Position numbers and translations under genes: made by a program
Notes under the pieces: model-generated
Seen by the model: only the letters and a program-made list of their open reading frames with translations
What the model was told of the DNA's origin: nothing
The model's database searches: none
Shown here: piece after piece, positions 18,822 to 29,400 of the stretch
How positions within the stretch are numbered: position 1 is the stretch's first letter
Layout of the letters: each line of letters starts with the position of its first letter
Assembly: GCF_031082405.1 (NCBI RefSeq)
Contig: NZ_JAVHJU010000007.1
Coordinates: 186,001 to 250,000, forward strand
Source of the DNA: Amycolatopsis sp. A133
GTDB lineage: Bacteria > Actinomycetota > Actinomycetes > Mycobacteriales > Pseudonocardiaceae
Direction of reading: 5' to 3'
Length of the DNA stretch: 64,000 nucleotides

Positions 18822-20213
18822 TCAGCTCACCGGTGCCGGGAACGCGGCCGGGCTCCGGCGACCACCGGGGCCCACCGCGCGGACGCCGAAGAAGACGTTG
18901 TCCTTCGACAGGTCGATCTTCGCCGTCAGCGCCGGGCCGACGTCGATGACGTGCGTCCAGTCCGGTGCGGTCGTCTCGCGCCAGAGGACTTCATAGCCCG
19001 ACGCGCCCGGCGTGGCGTCCCAGAGCAGTTCCGAGTCGTTCGTCAGCGCCGTCGTGCGGATCTTCACGCCCTTCGGCGTGCCCGGTGCCGTCGCGAGCGA
19101 CCACAGCGCGGCGCCGTTGACCCGCGCGACCCGCGCGATGAACGGGAAGTCGCAGAACTCCGGCAGATCGCCGTACTGAACGCCGTTTTCGACGCGGACG
19201 TCCTGGTGCTGGTGCGCGAAGTCCTCGTTCGGCTCGGTGAACCGCGCCGCCGGATAACCATGCTCCAGGAAGCCGATGTGGTCGCCGCCGCGCAGGTAGC
19301 GGTCGCGGCGGTAGATCACCCGGACCGTCATGCCGGTCGCGTCGTTCTCCGCCACCGACTTCACGAACCGGGCCAGCTGCCGCGGCGGCGAGTCGTTCTC
19401 GCCGCCGATGCTGCGGCGCAGGCTCGCCTCGGCCGGCGTCTCCGCCGTCGGGACGCCCTCGGCGAACAGGCGGATCGTGAACTCCTCGCGCGTGCCGTCG
19501 TCGGCGCGGCTCGAGCCGACGATGTCGTCGGTGAACATCGCCTGGACGTCGGTGCCGGCCGCCTTGAACTGCTGCGCCATGAACCGCGAGCCGTACAGGC
19601 CCTGTTCTTCGCCCGCGACGGCGGCGAAGACGATCGTCGCGGCCGGCTGCCGCGTCGAGAGCACCCGCGCCAGCTCCAGCGAGACCGCGACGCCCGAAGC
19701 GTCGTCGTCGGCTCCCGGCGCGTCCCCGGTGAAGTCCATGACCTCGGAGCGGCGCGAGTCGTAGTGCCCGGAAACGACGTACACCCGGCCGGGATCGGTG
19801 GACCCGCGCAGCGTCGCGACGACGTTGGTGATCTTCGTCGGCACCGGGATCCGGTCGGCGGGCGGCTGGACGTACGACTGCAGCTCGACGCTCAGCCGGC
19901 CGCCGGAGGCCGCCGCGACCCGCTGGAACTGCGCGAAGAGCCAGTCACGCGCGGCGCCGATGCCGCGGGCCGGGTCGTCCTGGGCGGACAGCGTGTGCCG
20001 GGTGCCGAACGCGGCCAGCCGCCGCACGGTCGCTTCGATCCGCCGTTCGTCGACCTGGCGCAGCAGGGCCCGCAGCTCCGGATCCGGGCGCTGCGGGCGC
20101 ACCGGACGGCCGGGACCGCGGTCCCCCAGTTCGGCGGCACCCGCCGGGACACCGGCCGCGGAAGTCAGACCGAGAGCGGCCGACGCGGTGAGGAACGCTC
20201 GTCGAGAGGTCAC
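18822..20213 (-). CDS. exported M28-family metallopeptidase with C-terminal FN3-like domain
   Basis: The 463-residue protein begins with [14 protein letters not shown], a twin-arginine-type signal, and is probably exported folded. The peptidase domain shows the di-zinc ligands of M28 aminopeptidases: [17 protein letters not shown] and the EE pair in AGEEQGLYG, then a later [19 protein letters not shown] stretch. About 85 C-terminal residues ([20 protein letters not shown]) look like a fibronectin type III domain that may bind substrate or the wall. The start is GTG at 20213. It likely trims peptides outside the cell; substrate is unknown. Confidence 0.9.
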   Translation of the reverse strand: MTSRRAFLTASAALGLTSAAGVPAGAAELGDRGPGRPVRPQRPDPELRALLRQVDERRIEATVRRLAAFGTRHTLSAQDDPARGIGAARDWLFAQFQRVAAASGGRLSVELQSYVQPPADRIPVPTKITNVVATLRGSTDPGRVYVVSGHYDSRRSEVMDFTGDAPGADDDASGVAVSLELARVLSTRQPAATIVFAAVAGEEQGLYGSRFMAQQFKAAGTDVQAMFTDDIVGSSRADDGTREEFTIRLFAEGVPTAETPAEASLRRSIGGENDSPPRQLARFVKSVAENDATGMTVRVIYRRDRYLRGGDHIGFLEHGYPAARFTEPNEDFAHQHQDVRVENGVQYGDLPEFCDFPFIARVARVNGAALWSLATAPGTPKGVKIRTTALTNDSELLWDATPGASGYEVLWRETTAPDWTHVIDVGPALTAKIDLSKDNVFFGVRAVGPGGRRSPAAFPAPVS

Positions 20214-20253
20214 GATTCACGTCTTACGCCCGCGCAGCGTGGCCGGGTACCGC

Positions 20254-20961
20254 CTACTTGGTGAGCCGCTTGCCGTCGGCGTCGTAGGCGATCAGGGGCG
20301 TCATGACGGCGGAGTCCGGGACGGCGTCGGGGTTGAACCAGAAGAAGACCACGTTGGGATCCGCGGACCACTTCGCCAGCTTCGCCTCGACGGTGAAGCC
20401 GTGGACCGTCGTGGTGATCCGGGCCGCCGGACCGGCGAAGTAACCGAAGACCGGGATGAGCTGGTCGCGGATCACCTCGCCGCCGTCGGTGGCGTGGAAG
20501 CCGAACGACCGGTCGGAGCCGCGGAACTCGTTCGCCACGAGCAGGGACTGCAGCGAGGTCCCGGACCGGACTCCCGCCACCAGGCCGAAGTGGGTGTCCG
20601 GCAGCTCGGGCAGGTTGATGGCCCGCGCGTAGAAGACGAGTTCGCCCGCGCGGGTCCGGATCCCGGTGCCGACGACGTTGCCCATCGGCTGCTCCGCGGG
20701 CGGTCCGGCCGTCGTCGACAAGGCCGGCGCCGGGGACGGCGGCTGCGCGACCGGCGCGGGCGCGGGCTGCCGCAGCTGGATGGCGAAGACCACGACGAGC
20801 ACGACGGCGGCCGCGGCGGCGACGCCCGCGGTGCCGGTCAGCAGCCGGCGTCGACGTCGGATGCGCGTCCCGTCGGCCATGATCTTGGCCAGGTCGGGTT
20901 CGGCGAAGGGCTCCTCGGGCGGCTGCCGGAGGGCGGCGCGGAAGTCGTCGAGCTCGTTCAC
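20254..20961 (-). CDS. membrane-anchored partner of a SigE-family sigma factor
   Basis: The 235-residue protein has a cytoplasmic N terminus of about 40 residues, an arginine stop (RIRRRRR), one membrane helix at about 42-62, a proline-rich linker and an extracellular domain of about 140 residues. Genes of this type commonly follow SigE-family ECF sigma genes in actinomycetes and may sense envelope conditions, but no zinc-binding anti-sigma motif is visible, so an anti-sigma role is only inferred. The GTG start at 20961 overlaps the sigma gene stop by four bases. Confidence 0.75.
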   Translation of the reverse strand: MNELDDFRAALRQPPEEPFAEPDLAKIMADGTRIRRRRRLLTGTAGVAAAAAVVLVVVFAIQLRQPAPAPVAQPPSPAPALSTTAGPPAEQPMGNVVGTGIRTRAGELVFYARAINLPELPDTHFGLVAGVRSGTSLQSLLVANEFRGSDRSFGFHATDGGEVIRDQLIPVFGYFAGPAARITTTVHGFTVEAKLAKWSADPNVVFFWFNPDAVPDSAVMTPLIAYDADGKRLTK

Positions 20962-21467
20962 CGCCCGCTCCTCCCGATCAGCGTGTCCTCCGGGTCCGCC
21001 TCGACCCGCAGCTTGGCCAGCGCCCGCGAGTTCGTGCTCTTCACGGTACCCAGGGAAACGCCGAGCTCACGGGCCACGTCGGCTTCCGGCAGGTCGAAGA
21101 AGTGGCGCAGCACGACGACGGTGCGTTCGCGGTCGGTGAGGGTCTTGAGCACCGCGGTGAGCCACGCGCGCTGGGTGACGACCTGGTCGACGTCGAGGCG
21201 GTCCTGCTGCTCGGGCATGGCCTCGGTGGCGTACTCGCGGATCGGCCGCCGCCAGCCGTCGATGACGTGGTTCACCAGGACGGTCCGGGCGTAGCCGTAG
21301 GCGTCCTTGTGCCGCACCCGCGACCAGGCGGCGTAGGTGCGGGTGAAGGCGGTCTGGGCGGCGTCTTCGGCCTGGTGGCGGTCACCGGTCAGCAGGAAGG
21401 CGGCGTGGGTGAGCCGGGCCGACGACGCGCGGACGAACTCCGCGAACTCCTCGTCGCCGCGCGCCAT
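20958..21467 (-). CDS. SigE-family ECF RNA polymerase sigma factor
   Basis: The 169-residue protein has sigma region 2 (HQAEDAAQTAFTRTYAAW, about 31-48) and region 4 with a helix-turn-helix (DLPEADVARELGVSLGTVKSTNSRALAKLR). FAEFVRASSARLTHAAFLLTGD at the N terminus is typical of the actinobacterial SigE (ECF41-like/SigE-family) group. It directs polymerase to a small stress or envelope regulon and may autoregulate. It is translationally coupled to the downstream membrane protein. Upstream lies 257 bases of non-coding DNA. Confidence 0.93.
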   Translation of the reverse strand: MARGDEEFAEFVRASSARLTHAAFLLTGDRHQAEDAAQTAFTRTYAAWSRVRHKDAYGYARTVLVNHVIDGWRRPIREYATEAMPEQQDRLDVDQVVTQRAWLTAVLKTLTDRERTVVVLRHFFDLPEADVARELGVSLGTVKSTNSRALAKLRVEADPEDTLIGRSGR

Positions 21468-21680
21468 GGATCACCTCGTTCCGTCCCTTCCCAGCGACGG
21501 CCGGGGCGGGGAAAGGTTGCTTTCCCACCCTGCCCGCGTTCACTGGACGGCGAGGCTCGACTGAAACGTTGTGTAACCGAGATCTCGCGCTCGGTCACTG
21601 CGTACTAGATTGTGCTGCGTGCGGTTTCGTGCGTAAGACTTCGCCGCCGGACGGCCCCGGGTCGATCGGGCGGTTTCCAC

Positions 21681-21717
21681 GACGGCGGCGCCGACGGCCG
21701 GCGCCGGCGCCGCCGTC
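21681..21717 (-). terminator. GC-rich hairpin after the Uma2 gene
   Basis: Perfect 12-base arms (21681-21692 and 21706-21717) enclose a 13-base loop just beyond the stop of the leftward Uma2 gene. No T-run follows. Confidence 0.6.
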
Positions 21718-21724
21718 ATCCACG

Positions 21725-22300
21725 TCAAGGTCGCTGGGCGCGCGGGGTAGTGAGAGCGTTCAGGTCGATGGTGAGCTCGGCACCGGCGAACTCCAGCTTG
21801 GCGACGCCGGAGTGTTCCCCGAAGTCTTCGTAGTCTTCATCGACCAGCCGGTAGGTGATCATGCTGACCGGCGGGTCAAGATCGACGATCCAGTAGTGGT
21901 CGATACCCGCCTCGGCGTACTCGGAGAACTTCGTGACCCGGTCGGTCCGCTTGGTCCCCTCCGACAAGACCTCGACGACCATCCGCACATCACCGGCTTG
22001 GAGCCGAGCCGGGCTGCTTTCCATGACCTTGGTACGAGCCACAACCACGTCGGGCACACGCACGGTGAGCGGGGCCTCGGCGATGACCACCTCGACCTCG
22101 CTCCACGCGCTGTACTCGGCCGGGAGCCGCTCGTTCAGCCAATATCCGAGACGTATGACCGCCCACTGATGAGCCAGCAACGGACGCGGCGACACTGAGA
22201 GAACCCCTTCGACCACTTCGACATGGAACTCCCGGGTTTCCGGAAGTTCCGTCCAGTCGTCGAGGGACAGCAGATCGTGAGGCCATTCCATGACACTCAT
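21725..22300 (-). CDS. Uma2-family (DUF820) endonuclease-fold protein
   Basis: This 191-residue protein has the PD-(D/E)XK restriction-like core of the Uma2 family: RVPDVVVART, then VRMVVEVLSEG and KFSEYAEAGIDHYWIVDLD. The family is widespread in actinomycetes and cyanobacteria; its function is unsettled. The ATG at 22300 was preferred over one five codons upstream because GGAGAAGG lies at the right distance. It is monocistronic, read leftward, ending before a GC-rich hairpin. Confidence 0.9.
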   Translation of the reverse strand: MSVMEWPHDLLSLDDWTELPETREFHVEVVEGVLSVSPRPLLAHQWAVIRLGYWLNERLPAEYSAWSEVEVVIAEAPLTVRVPDVVVARTKVMESSPARLQAGDVRMVVEVLSEGTKRTDRVTKFSEYAEAGIDHYWIVDLDPPVSMITYRLVDEDYEDFGEHSGVAKLEFAGAELTIDLNALTTPRAQRP

Positions 22301-22360
22301 CCGCCTTCTCCTCACCGTCAGTTACTGGACGTTATCCTCGCACGCCAGTCTGCCCGTTCG

Positions 22361-22990
22361 CTACTCCTCTGAGTAGTCGCCCGATGGGGCTCCCCAGCCC
22401 GAAGTGTTCTGCCCTTGTGACTCCGCGATCGCCCGCCGCCGGGCGTTCTCCGCCCGCACCCGCTCCACTTCGGACTGGATGTACTCCTCGTCGTAGCGCT
22501 GGAACACCCGGGCCGGGTTGCCCGCGACCAGCGTCCGCGGCGGGACGTCCTTCGCCACCACCGAGTTCGGCTGCACCGTGGCGAAGTCGCCGATCGTCAC
22601 GCCCGCCATGATCACCACCAAGCCGCCGATGAAGCAGCCCTTGCCGATCTTCACCGGCTTGCGCTCGATCAGGTCGCTGCCCGAGTGGTTCTGCAGCGTC
22701 ATGTTCGCCAGCCAGCTGGAATGCGTGAAGATCAGCGTGTTCAGGCCGATGCTGGTGTGCTCGCCGATCTCCAGGCCGCCGCTCGCGTCGATGGCCGCGC
22801 CTTCGCCGATCCAGCAGTGGTCGCCCATCTTGAGGTTCTCGGGGCTGATGATCTTCACGCGCTCGCGCACGCGGCACGTCCCGGGCAACCCGTAGAACTG
22901 CGCCCGTTCGGCGTCGTTCATGTACTGCGAGACGAGCTCGGTCAGGATCTGCGGACGCAGCCGGTGGCTGCGCTCGTCATCGAAGAACAT
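22361..22990 (-). CDS. left-handed beta-helix (hexapeptide) acyltransferase
   Basis: The 209-residue protein contains hexapeptide repeats (KMGDHCWIGEGAAID, EIGEHTSIGLNTLIFTHSSW, KIGKGCFIGGLVVIMAGVTIGD) ending in VVAKDVPPRTLVAGNPARVFQ, typical of O- or N-acetyltransferases acting on sugars (maltose/galactoside acetyltransferase type). The ATG at 22990 was preferred; it overlaps the GT4 gene by 14 bases. As last gene of an aminotransferase-epimerase-glycosyltransferase operon it probably acetylates a sugar of the glycan. It is not LpxA-like, unlike the protein at 15354-16073. Confidence 0.87.
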   Translation of the reverse strand: MFFDDERSHRLRPQILTELVSQYMNDAERAQFYGLPGTCRVRERVKIISPENLKMGDHCWIGEGAAIDASGGLEIGEHTSIGLNTLIFTHSSWLANMTLQNHSGSDLIERKPVKIGKGCFIGGLVVIMAGVTIGDFATVQPNSVVAKDVPPRTLVAGNPARVFQRYDEEYIQSEVERVRAENARRRAIAESQGQNTSGWGAPSGDYSEE

Positions 22991-24209
22991 CGGCTTCCGA
23001 CACCAATTTCTCAAAAGTACGAAGGTGCTCTTCCGCGACGACGTCGAGGCCGAAGTTCGACCGCACCAGCTCGCTCTCCCGCTGCGCGATCAGCGCGCGC
23101 CGCTGCGGGTCGTCGAGCAGCTCGATCACCGTGCGGGCCACGGCTTCCGAGTCGTCCGGCCGCACGAGCAGCACGTTCTCGCCGTTGCGCAGCTCGATGC
23201 CGGGGTAGTTGTCCTCGGTGACCGACGCGATCGTCGCCGTGCCGGACAGCATCGCCTCCAGCGACGCCGTGCCGCAGCCGCCGTTGAGGTCGTGCGTGAC
23301 GATGTCGGCCGCCGCGAAGTACGCCGGGACGTCCTCCTTCGGCACCGCGCCCGTGACGATCAGCGCGTCCGAAACGCCCAGTTCCGCGGCCCGCTTCAGG
23401 AACGCGTCGTGGTACACGCGGCCGACGACGACCACCCGGACCTCGGGGTGTTTGTCCAAAATGGACGGCAGGGCCTCGATCAGCGGCAGCCGGTTGCGCA
23501 GCGGGATCACGTGCCCCAGCGACACGATCAGCGGTGCGTCGCCGATCTCGTGCTCCGCCCGGACGTCCTTCGCCACCGGCTTCGCGAAGTGACCGGTGTC
23601 GACCGCGATCGGGAAGTACTCCGAGTTCGCGTCGCTCGTGCCGTAGCGCTCGACGCAGTAGTCGACACCGAGCTTGTCGAGGATGACGTACCGCGGCCGC
23701 ATGTACGCGAGGAGCGGCCGCACGAGCACCGCGTCGAGCAGCCGGAACACGCCGCCGTACAGCTTGTTGTCGCTGATCAGCAGCGTGTGGATGGTCAGCA
23801 GCGCCGGAACGCCGTGGCGGCGCGCCCAGATGCCGGCCAGCCAGGACAGGTCGAAGAACTGGCCGTGCAGGTGGATCGCGTCCGGCTTGAACTCGTCCAG
23901 CAGCTTCCACAGCCGCCGCCAGTTGCCCGGCCGCAGCGACGCGAAGCTCATGTCGAAGTCGATCGACAGGCCGATCTGCGGCATCTTCACCGCGGGGAGG
24001 CGCACGACGCGGTAGCCGTCGCGCTCCTCATCGGCCGGCGCCTCGTCGTACGCGGCCGTGATCGCGAGGACTTCGTGCCCGGCCGCGGTGAACTGCGCCG
24101 CCAGCGAAGCCGCCATGTGCGCGCTGCCGCCCACGCGCGGCGGGAAGAAGTTGTTCACCACCGCGATGCGCATCGCACGCCCTTGAGCCGGCCCCGCGGT
24201 CGTGCTCAC
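22977..24209 (-). CDS. GT4-family glycosyltransferase
   Basis: The 410-residue protein has a GT-B fold: N-terminal AVVNNFFPPRVGGSAHMAASLAAQF, HLHGQFFDLSWLAG in the middle and, in the nucleotide-sugar-binding half, LIVSLGHVIPLRNRLPLIEAL and GGCGTASLEAMLSGTATIAS with the usual acidic residue. It transfers a sugar from a nucleotide donor to a lipid-linked or growing glycan at the cytoplasmic face. The GTG start at 24209 overlaps the epimerase stop (GTGA). Donor sugar is likely the product of the upstream epimerase and aminotransferase, which is inference. Confidence 0.92.
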   Translation of the reverse strand: MSTTAGPAQGRAMRIAVVNNFFPPRVGGSAHMAASLAAQFTAAGHEVLAITAAYDEAPADEERDGYRVVRLPAVKMPQIGLSIDFDMSFASLRPGNWRRLWKLLDEFKPDAIHLHGQFFDLSWLAGIWARRHGVPALLTIHTLLISDNKLYGGVFRLLDAVLVRPLLAYMRPRYVILDKLGVDYCVERYGTSDANSEYFPIAVDTGHFAKPVAKDVRAEHEIGDAPLIVSLGHVIPLRNRLPLIEALPSILDKHPEVRVVVVGRVYHDAFLKRAAELGVSDALIVTGAVPKEDVPAYFAAADIVTHDLNGGCGTASLEAMLSGTATIASVTEDNYPGIELRNGENVLLVRPDDSEAVARTVIELLDDPQRRALIAQRESELVRSNFGLDVVAEEHLRTFEKLVSEADVLR

Positions 24210-25135
24210 TCCGTTTCCTTGACCAGATCCCGCATCCCGTCTTCGACGGTGATCCGCGGCTCCCAGCCGAGCACGTCCCGCGCCCGGCTGATGTCGGCGG
24301 CGCGCCGCGAGACCAGCACGTCACGCTCGTTGAACAGCGGCTCGACGTCGACGCCGACCGCCTCGATGAGGATCTTGGCCAGCGCGGCGATCGACGTGTC
24401 GATGCCGGTGCCGATGTTGATCGGCAGGTTCGCCTTCTCCGACTCCAGCGCCGCGACGACGGCGTGCGCCAGGTCGGTGACGTGCACGAAGTCCATCGAC
24501 TGGTCGCCGCGGCCGTCGATGATCGGCGGGCGGCCGCTGCGCAGGCGCTGGATGAAGTGGTTGATCACCGACGTGTAGTAGGCCTCGATCTTCTGGCCGG
24601 GGCCGTACACGTTGAAGAACCGCAGCGCGTTCCACGAGAGGCCCTTCTGGCGCTCGTAGAAGCCGAGCAGGTCCTCGCCGGCGCGCTTCGAGATGCAGTA
24701 CGGCGTCAGCGGGCGCAGCTCGTCGTCTTCGTGCATCGGCAGCCGCTTCGGGTCGCCGTAGACCGACGCCGTCGAGGCGAACACCAGCCGCTCGACGCCC
24801 TCGTCCGCGGCCGCGGCGAAGACGTTGTGGTTGCCGATCATGTTGATGTCGATCGACTCGTGCGGGTCGGCGATCGACTTGTTGATCGACACCGTCGCGA
24901 AGTGGATGACGTGCGTGCAGCCGCGCATGGCCTCGCGCACCGCGCCGCCGTAGCGGACGTCCTTCTCGACGAGCTCGACCTTGCCGGTGGCGACGAACTC
25001 GTTGACGCGGGCGCGGTCGCCGCGGGTCATGTTGTCGAAGATCCGGACCGTGTAGCCGCCCTCGAGCAGCAGCGGGATCACGTGCGCGGCGATGAACCCG
25101 CCACCCCCGGTGAAGAGCACCTTCTTGTCGGACAC
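24206..25135 (-). CDS. NAD-dependent nucleotide-sugar epimerase/dehydratase
   Basis: The 309-residue extended SDR has the Rossmann motif GGGGFIAAH, the FASTASVYGD segment and the YCISK catalytic Tyr-Lys pair, followed by RFFNVYGPGQ. It resembles UDP-glucose/UDP-GlcNAc 4-epimerases. The GTG at 25135 is preceded by GAGGAGAA at 25139-25146. It sits between the aminotransferase gene (23 bases upstream) and the GT4 gene it overlaps, so it probably makes the sugar these use. Exact substrate cannot be read. Confidence 0.9.
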   Translation of the reverse strand: MSDKKVLFTGGGGFIAAHVIPLLLEGGYTVRIFDNMTRGDRARVNEFVATGKVELVEKDVRYGGAVREAMRGCTHVIHFATVSINKSIADPHESIDINMIGNHNVFAAAADEGVERLVFASTASVYGDPKRLPMHEDDELRPLTPYCISKRAGEDLLGFYERQKGLSWNALRFFNVYGPGQKIEAYYTSVINHFIQRLRSGRPPIIDGRGDQSMDFVHVTDLAHAVVAALESEKANLPINIGTGIDTSIAALAKILIEAVGVDVEPLFNERDVLVSRRAADISRARDVLGWEPRITVEDGMRDLVKETE

Positions 25136-25158
25136 CAAATTCTCCTCGGTCGGCGGCT

Positions 25159-26292
25159 TCAGGACAGGGACTGCACGGCTTCGCGCACGACCTCGGCGAC
25201 GCGGGTGACTTCGGCGTCGGTGAGGTTGGCGTGCATCGGGATGGCGAGCTGACGCGCGAACGCGTCGGCCGAGACGGGCAGCGGGGCCTGAGGCCCGTAG
25301 ATCGGCTGCAGGTGCGAGGCGTAGGTGCCGAAGTTGCACTGGACGCCCTGGGAGCGGATCCGCAGCGCCAGTGCGTCGCGGCTGACCTCGGGCGCGACCG
25401 TGAGCAGGTAGGCCTGCCACGGGTGCTCGCGGTCGGGCAGCTCGACCGGCACGGTCAGCGCTTCGACGTCCGCGAAGGCCTCGTGGTAGCGCTTCGCGAC
25501 CGAGCGGCGGGCGGCGAGGAGGTCCGGGAGGCGGTCGAGCTGGACGTTCATGATCGCGGCCTGGACGTCCGAGAGGCGGAAGTTGTAACCGAGCTCGTGG
25601 AACTCCGGGATGGGCAGCGTGGCCGAGCCTTCGCGGCTGATCGCCGGCTCGATGCCGTAGGTGTGCAGCTTGCGGGCCCGCGCGATGAGGTCTTCGCGGT
25701 CGGAGACCAGTGCGCCGCCCTCACCCGCGGTGATGCCCTTGCGGCCGTGGAAGGAGAACGCGGCGAGGTCGGCGAGGCTGCCGGCCGGGCGCGTCTTGTA
25801 CGTCGCACCCGCGGCGCAGGCGGCGTCCTCGAAGAGCCAGAGGCCGTGCTCGTCGGCGATCGCGCGGTACTCGTCGAAGTCACCGGGCTGGCCGGCGACG
25901 TCGACGGCGAGGATCCCGACGGTCCGCGGGGTGACCAGGGCTTCGACGTGCGCCGGGTCGGCGCTGAAGACGTCCGGGCGGATGTCGGCGAACACCGGCT
26001 TCGCGCCGGCCTGCACGACGGCGTGGCCGGTGGCGGGGAACGTGTAGTCGCCGACGATCACCTCGTCACCCGGCTGGACGCCGAGGACCTTGAGGCCGAG
26101 GAAGAGCGCCGAGCCGCAGTTCGCGGTCGTCAACGCGTGCGCCGTGCCGGTGACCTGGGCGAACCGCTCCTCGAAGCGGCGGCACGCCGGGCCTGCTCCG
26201 GCGAGCCAGCCGGACCGGAAGACTTCGGCGACGGCGGCGAGCTCCTCTTCGCCCACGGTGGGTTGACCTAGGGCAATGCTCTCGGACGACAT
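25159..26292 (-). CDS. DegT/DnrJ/EryC1 sugar aminotransferase (second copy)
   Basis: The 377-residue PLP enzyme has TANCGSALFLGL, VIVGDYTFPATGHAV, LFEDAACAAGATY and Schiff-base Lys185 in FHGRKGITAGEGG, close to the perosamine-synthase-like branch. It differs clearly from the aminotransferase at 16223-17329. The ATG at 26292 is preceded by GGGAGAGG. It is first of a four-gene operon that probably builds and transfers an amino sugar, and is divergent from the SARP regulator gene. Confidence 0.92.
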   Translation of the reverse strand: MSSESIALGQPTVGEEELAAVAEVFRSGWLAGAGPACRRFEERFAQVTGTAHALTTANCGSALFLGLKVLGVQPGDEVIVGDYTFPATGHAVVQAGAKPVFADIRPDVFSADPAHVEALVTPRTVGILAVDVAGQPGDFDEYRAIADEHGLWLFEDAACAAGATYKTRPAGSLADLAAFSFHGRKGITAGEGGALVSDREDLIARARKLHTYGIEPAISREGSATLPIPEFHELGYNFRLSDVQAAIMNVQLDRLPDLLAARRSVAKRYHEAFADVEALTVPVELPDREHPWQAYLLTVAPEVSRDALALRIRSQGVQCNFGTYASHLQPIYGPQAPLPVSADAFARQLAIPMHANLTDAEVTRVAEVVREAVQSLS

Positions 26293-26419
26293 ACCTCTCC
26301 CATTGCGTGGGGACCCGGCGAAGTGTATAGACGCTCGCTCAGGTGATTCACAGGCCACCGTCGAACTCCCCTGTGGAGTGACGCTTCCCCCAGGTCGGGG
26401 ACGTCCTAGGCTGGTGTCC
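26293..26419. promoter_or_regulatory. divergent promoter region, sugar operon / SARP regulator
   Basis: Rightward, TAGGCT at 26407-26412 lies seven bases before the ATG of the SARP gene, the spacing of a leaderless transcript. Leftward, TATACA on the minus strand (26324-26329) would give a leader of about 25 bases before the aminotransferase start. Neither has a convincing -35. SARP-type regulators often bind direct repeats here, but I see none that is clear. Confidence 0.35.
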
Positions 26420-29400
26420 ATGCGATTCGGGGTGCTGGGGGCGGTCGCCGCGTGGCGCCCGGACGGCACGCCGGTGGCGGTGGGCGGCCCGCGGTCGCGG
26501 ACGCTGCTGGCGCTGCTCGCCCTCGAGGCCGGGCGGTTCGTGTCCGCCGAACGGCTGATCGACGGGATGTACGGCGAGCACCCGCCGGACGGCGCCGCGA
26601 ACGCCCTCCAGTCGCAGGTGTCGCGGCTGCGGACGGCGCTGAAGGACCTCGCGCCGGTCGAGTTCACCGCGGCCGGGTACCGGCTGGCCGTCGAACCGGA
26701 CGAAGTGGACGTTCACCGCTTCGAGCGGCTCGTCCGCGAAGGCCGCGCGCTGGTGAAGAACGGCCAGCACACGCGAGCCGCGGAGGTACTGGACGAGGCG
26801 CTGGCGTTGTGGCGCGGGCCCGCGTTCACCGACCTGGCGGACGCGCCGTTCGCCGCCGCGCAGGCCACGCGGCTCGAGGAGCGGCGAGCGGACGCCGTGG
26901 ACGACCACGTCGAGGCCCGGCTGGCGCTCGGGCACGCGGAAGACGTCCTCGCCGGCCTGCGGGAGACCGTCGCCGCGCAGCCGTTGCGGGAACGGCCGCG
27001 CGCGCAGCTGGTCCGGGCGCTGGCCGCCGCGGGACGGCCGGCCGACGCCCTCACCGCGTTCGAGGACGCCCGCCGCACGCTGGCCGGCGAGCTGGGCGCC
27101 GACCCCGGTCCCGAACTCGCCGAAGCCCACCTCGCGGTGCTCCGCGGCGAAACCGAGAAGCCGGTTCTGCCGGCGTTGCCCGCGCAGCTGACCGGCTTCG
27201 TCGGCCGCGACGCCGAGCTGCGGCAGGTCGCGGAGCTGCTGACGCGCGCCCGGCTCGTGACGCTGACCGGGCCGGGCGGCACCGGCAAGACCCGGCTGGC
27301 CGTCGAGGTCGCCGCGGCCCAGGCCGGTCCGGTGGCGTTCGTCGAGCTCGCCCCGCACGACGGCGACGGTGTCGCCGTCGCGGTGCTGGCCGCCCTCGGC
27401 CTGCGCGAGCGCTCGCGCGGTGGCCCGCAGGAGCCCGTCGAACGGCTGGTGTCGGCGCTGCGCGACCGTTCGGTGCTGCTGGTGCTCGACAACTGCGAGC
27501 ACGTCGTCGACGTGGCGGCCCGGCTGGCCGCGCGCCTGCTCGCCGCGTGCCCGGGGCTGCGGGTGCTGGCCACCAGCCGCGAGCCGCTCGGCATCACCGG
27601 CGAGCAGCTGGCGCCGGTGCCGCGGCTGGCCGTCCCGCCGCCGGGTACGTCCGCCGCGCGGGCCCGCGAGTTCGCGGCCGTCCGGCTGTTCGCCGACCGC
27701 GCGGCCGCGAGCGATCCGGCGTTCGCGCTCGACGAGTCGACGATCGGCGACGTCCAGCACATCTGCGCGGCCCTCGACGGCCTGCCGCTGGCCCTGGAGC
27801 TGGCCGCGGCCCGCGTCCGGACCCTGGACCTCGGCGAGATCGCCGCCCGGCTCGACGACCGGTTCCGGCTGCTGGCCCGCGGCAGCCGGACGGCCGAGGC
27901 CCGCCACCGCTCGCTGCGCGGGGTCGTCGAGTGGAGCTGGGACCTGCTGACCGCCGAGGAACGCTCGCTGGCCAGGAGGTTGACGGTGTTCTCCGGCGGC
28001 GCGACCACCTCGGCCGCGGCCGAGGTGTGCGGCGCCGACGTCGACCTGCTGCCGGAGCTGGCCGACAAGTCGCTGGCCGAGGCGGTCGGCGGGCGGTTCC
28101 GGATGCTGGAGACGATCCGGGCGTTCGGCGCGGAGAAGCTGGCCGAAGCGGGTGAGGCCGAGGCGGTCCACCGCGCGCACGCCGAGTACTTCCTGCGGTT
28201 CGCCGCCGAGGCGGACCCGATGCTGCGGACCGCGGAGCAGCTGGAATGGCTGGCGCGGATCGACGCGGACTACGACAACATCCTGGCCGCGCTGCGCTGG
28301 TCGACCGAAAACGACGTTGTGCTTGCGCTGCGGCTGGTGCCGCTCCTGGCGATGTACTGGTGGATGCGCGGACGGCGGTTCGAGGGCGCGGGGCTGTCGC
28401 TGGCCGTGGTCTCGCGGTGTTCGCCGGAGGTGCGCGAGGAGTACGCCGAGGAGTTCCTGGTGTGCGTGCTCGGCGCGCTGGCGGGGCGGTCGCACGAGTC
28501 GCTGGAGCAGTACCTGCCGATGGTCCGCCGGTACGCGACGGGCGATGACTGGGCGCCGCGGAACCCGATGCTGGTGATGCTGCTGGGCGTGGTGGCCGGC
28601 CCGCCCGGCGATGACATCGAGCTGCTCGGCCGCGGCAAGAGCCTGCTGGCGACCGGCGACGCGTGGAGCTGGGCGCTGCTGCCGATGGGCATGGGCCTGC
28701 AGGCGATGATGTCGGGTGATTTGGCGGCCGCGGAGGAGGGGCTGCGCGAGGGCGCGGCGCAGTTCCGCGCGCTGGGCGAGCGGTGGGGTCTGTCGATGGC
28801 GCTGGACCACCTGTCCCAGCTGCTGACCTGGCGCGGCGAGTACACGGCGGCGTTGCCGCTGATGGACGAGGCGCTGGGCCTGATGCACGAGATCGGCGCA
28901 ACGGACGACGTCGCGGACCTGATCTGCCGCCGGGCGTGGAACCACCTGCTGTCGGGCGAGCTTCCCCGAGCCCGCGCGGACTACGAACTGGCAGCGGCGA
29001 CGGCCGGCCGATCGGGAATGCCGGAATCCCGCGCGGCGGCGTACCTGGGACTGGCGAACCTGACCCGCCTGTCCGGGGATTTCGGGACGGCCCGCGAGTT
29101 GTGCGAGCGGGCGCTGGCGGAGTGCACGGGCGGTTCGTTCGCGGCGGAGTCGGTGCGGGCGACGGCGTTGATCTCGCTGGGCTGGCTGGCTCTGGCGGAA
29201 GGCCGGACATCGGAGGCGGCCGGGCTGCACCGCTCGGCGCTGGCGGTGGGACGGCGGTGGAACGGCGGTGACGTGGTGGCGTTCGCCCTGGAGGGCCTGG
29301 CGGGGGTGGCCGAGCCGGCCCAGGCGGCGGTACTGCTGGGCGCGGCGGCGGCAGTGCGGGGAACGGCGATCAGCGGCGACCCGGACGTGACGGCGGTGCG

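Noticed and set aside
20254..20961. Zinc-binding anti-sigma factor
   Set aside because: No HxxxCxxC motif in the cytoplasmic part, so I only call it a membrane partner of the sigma factor.
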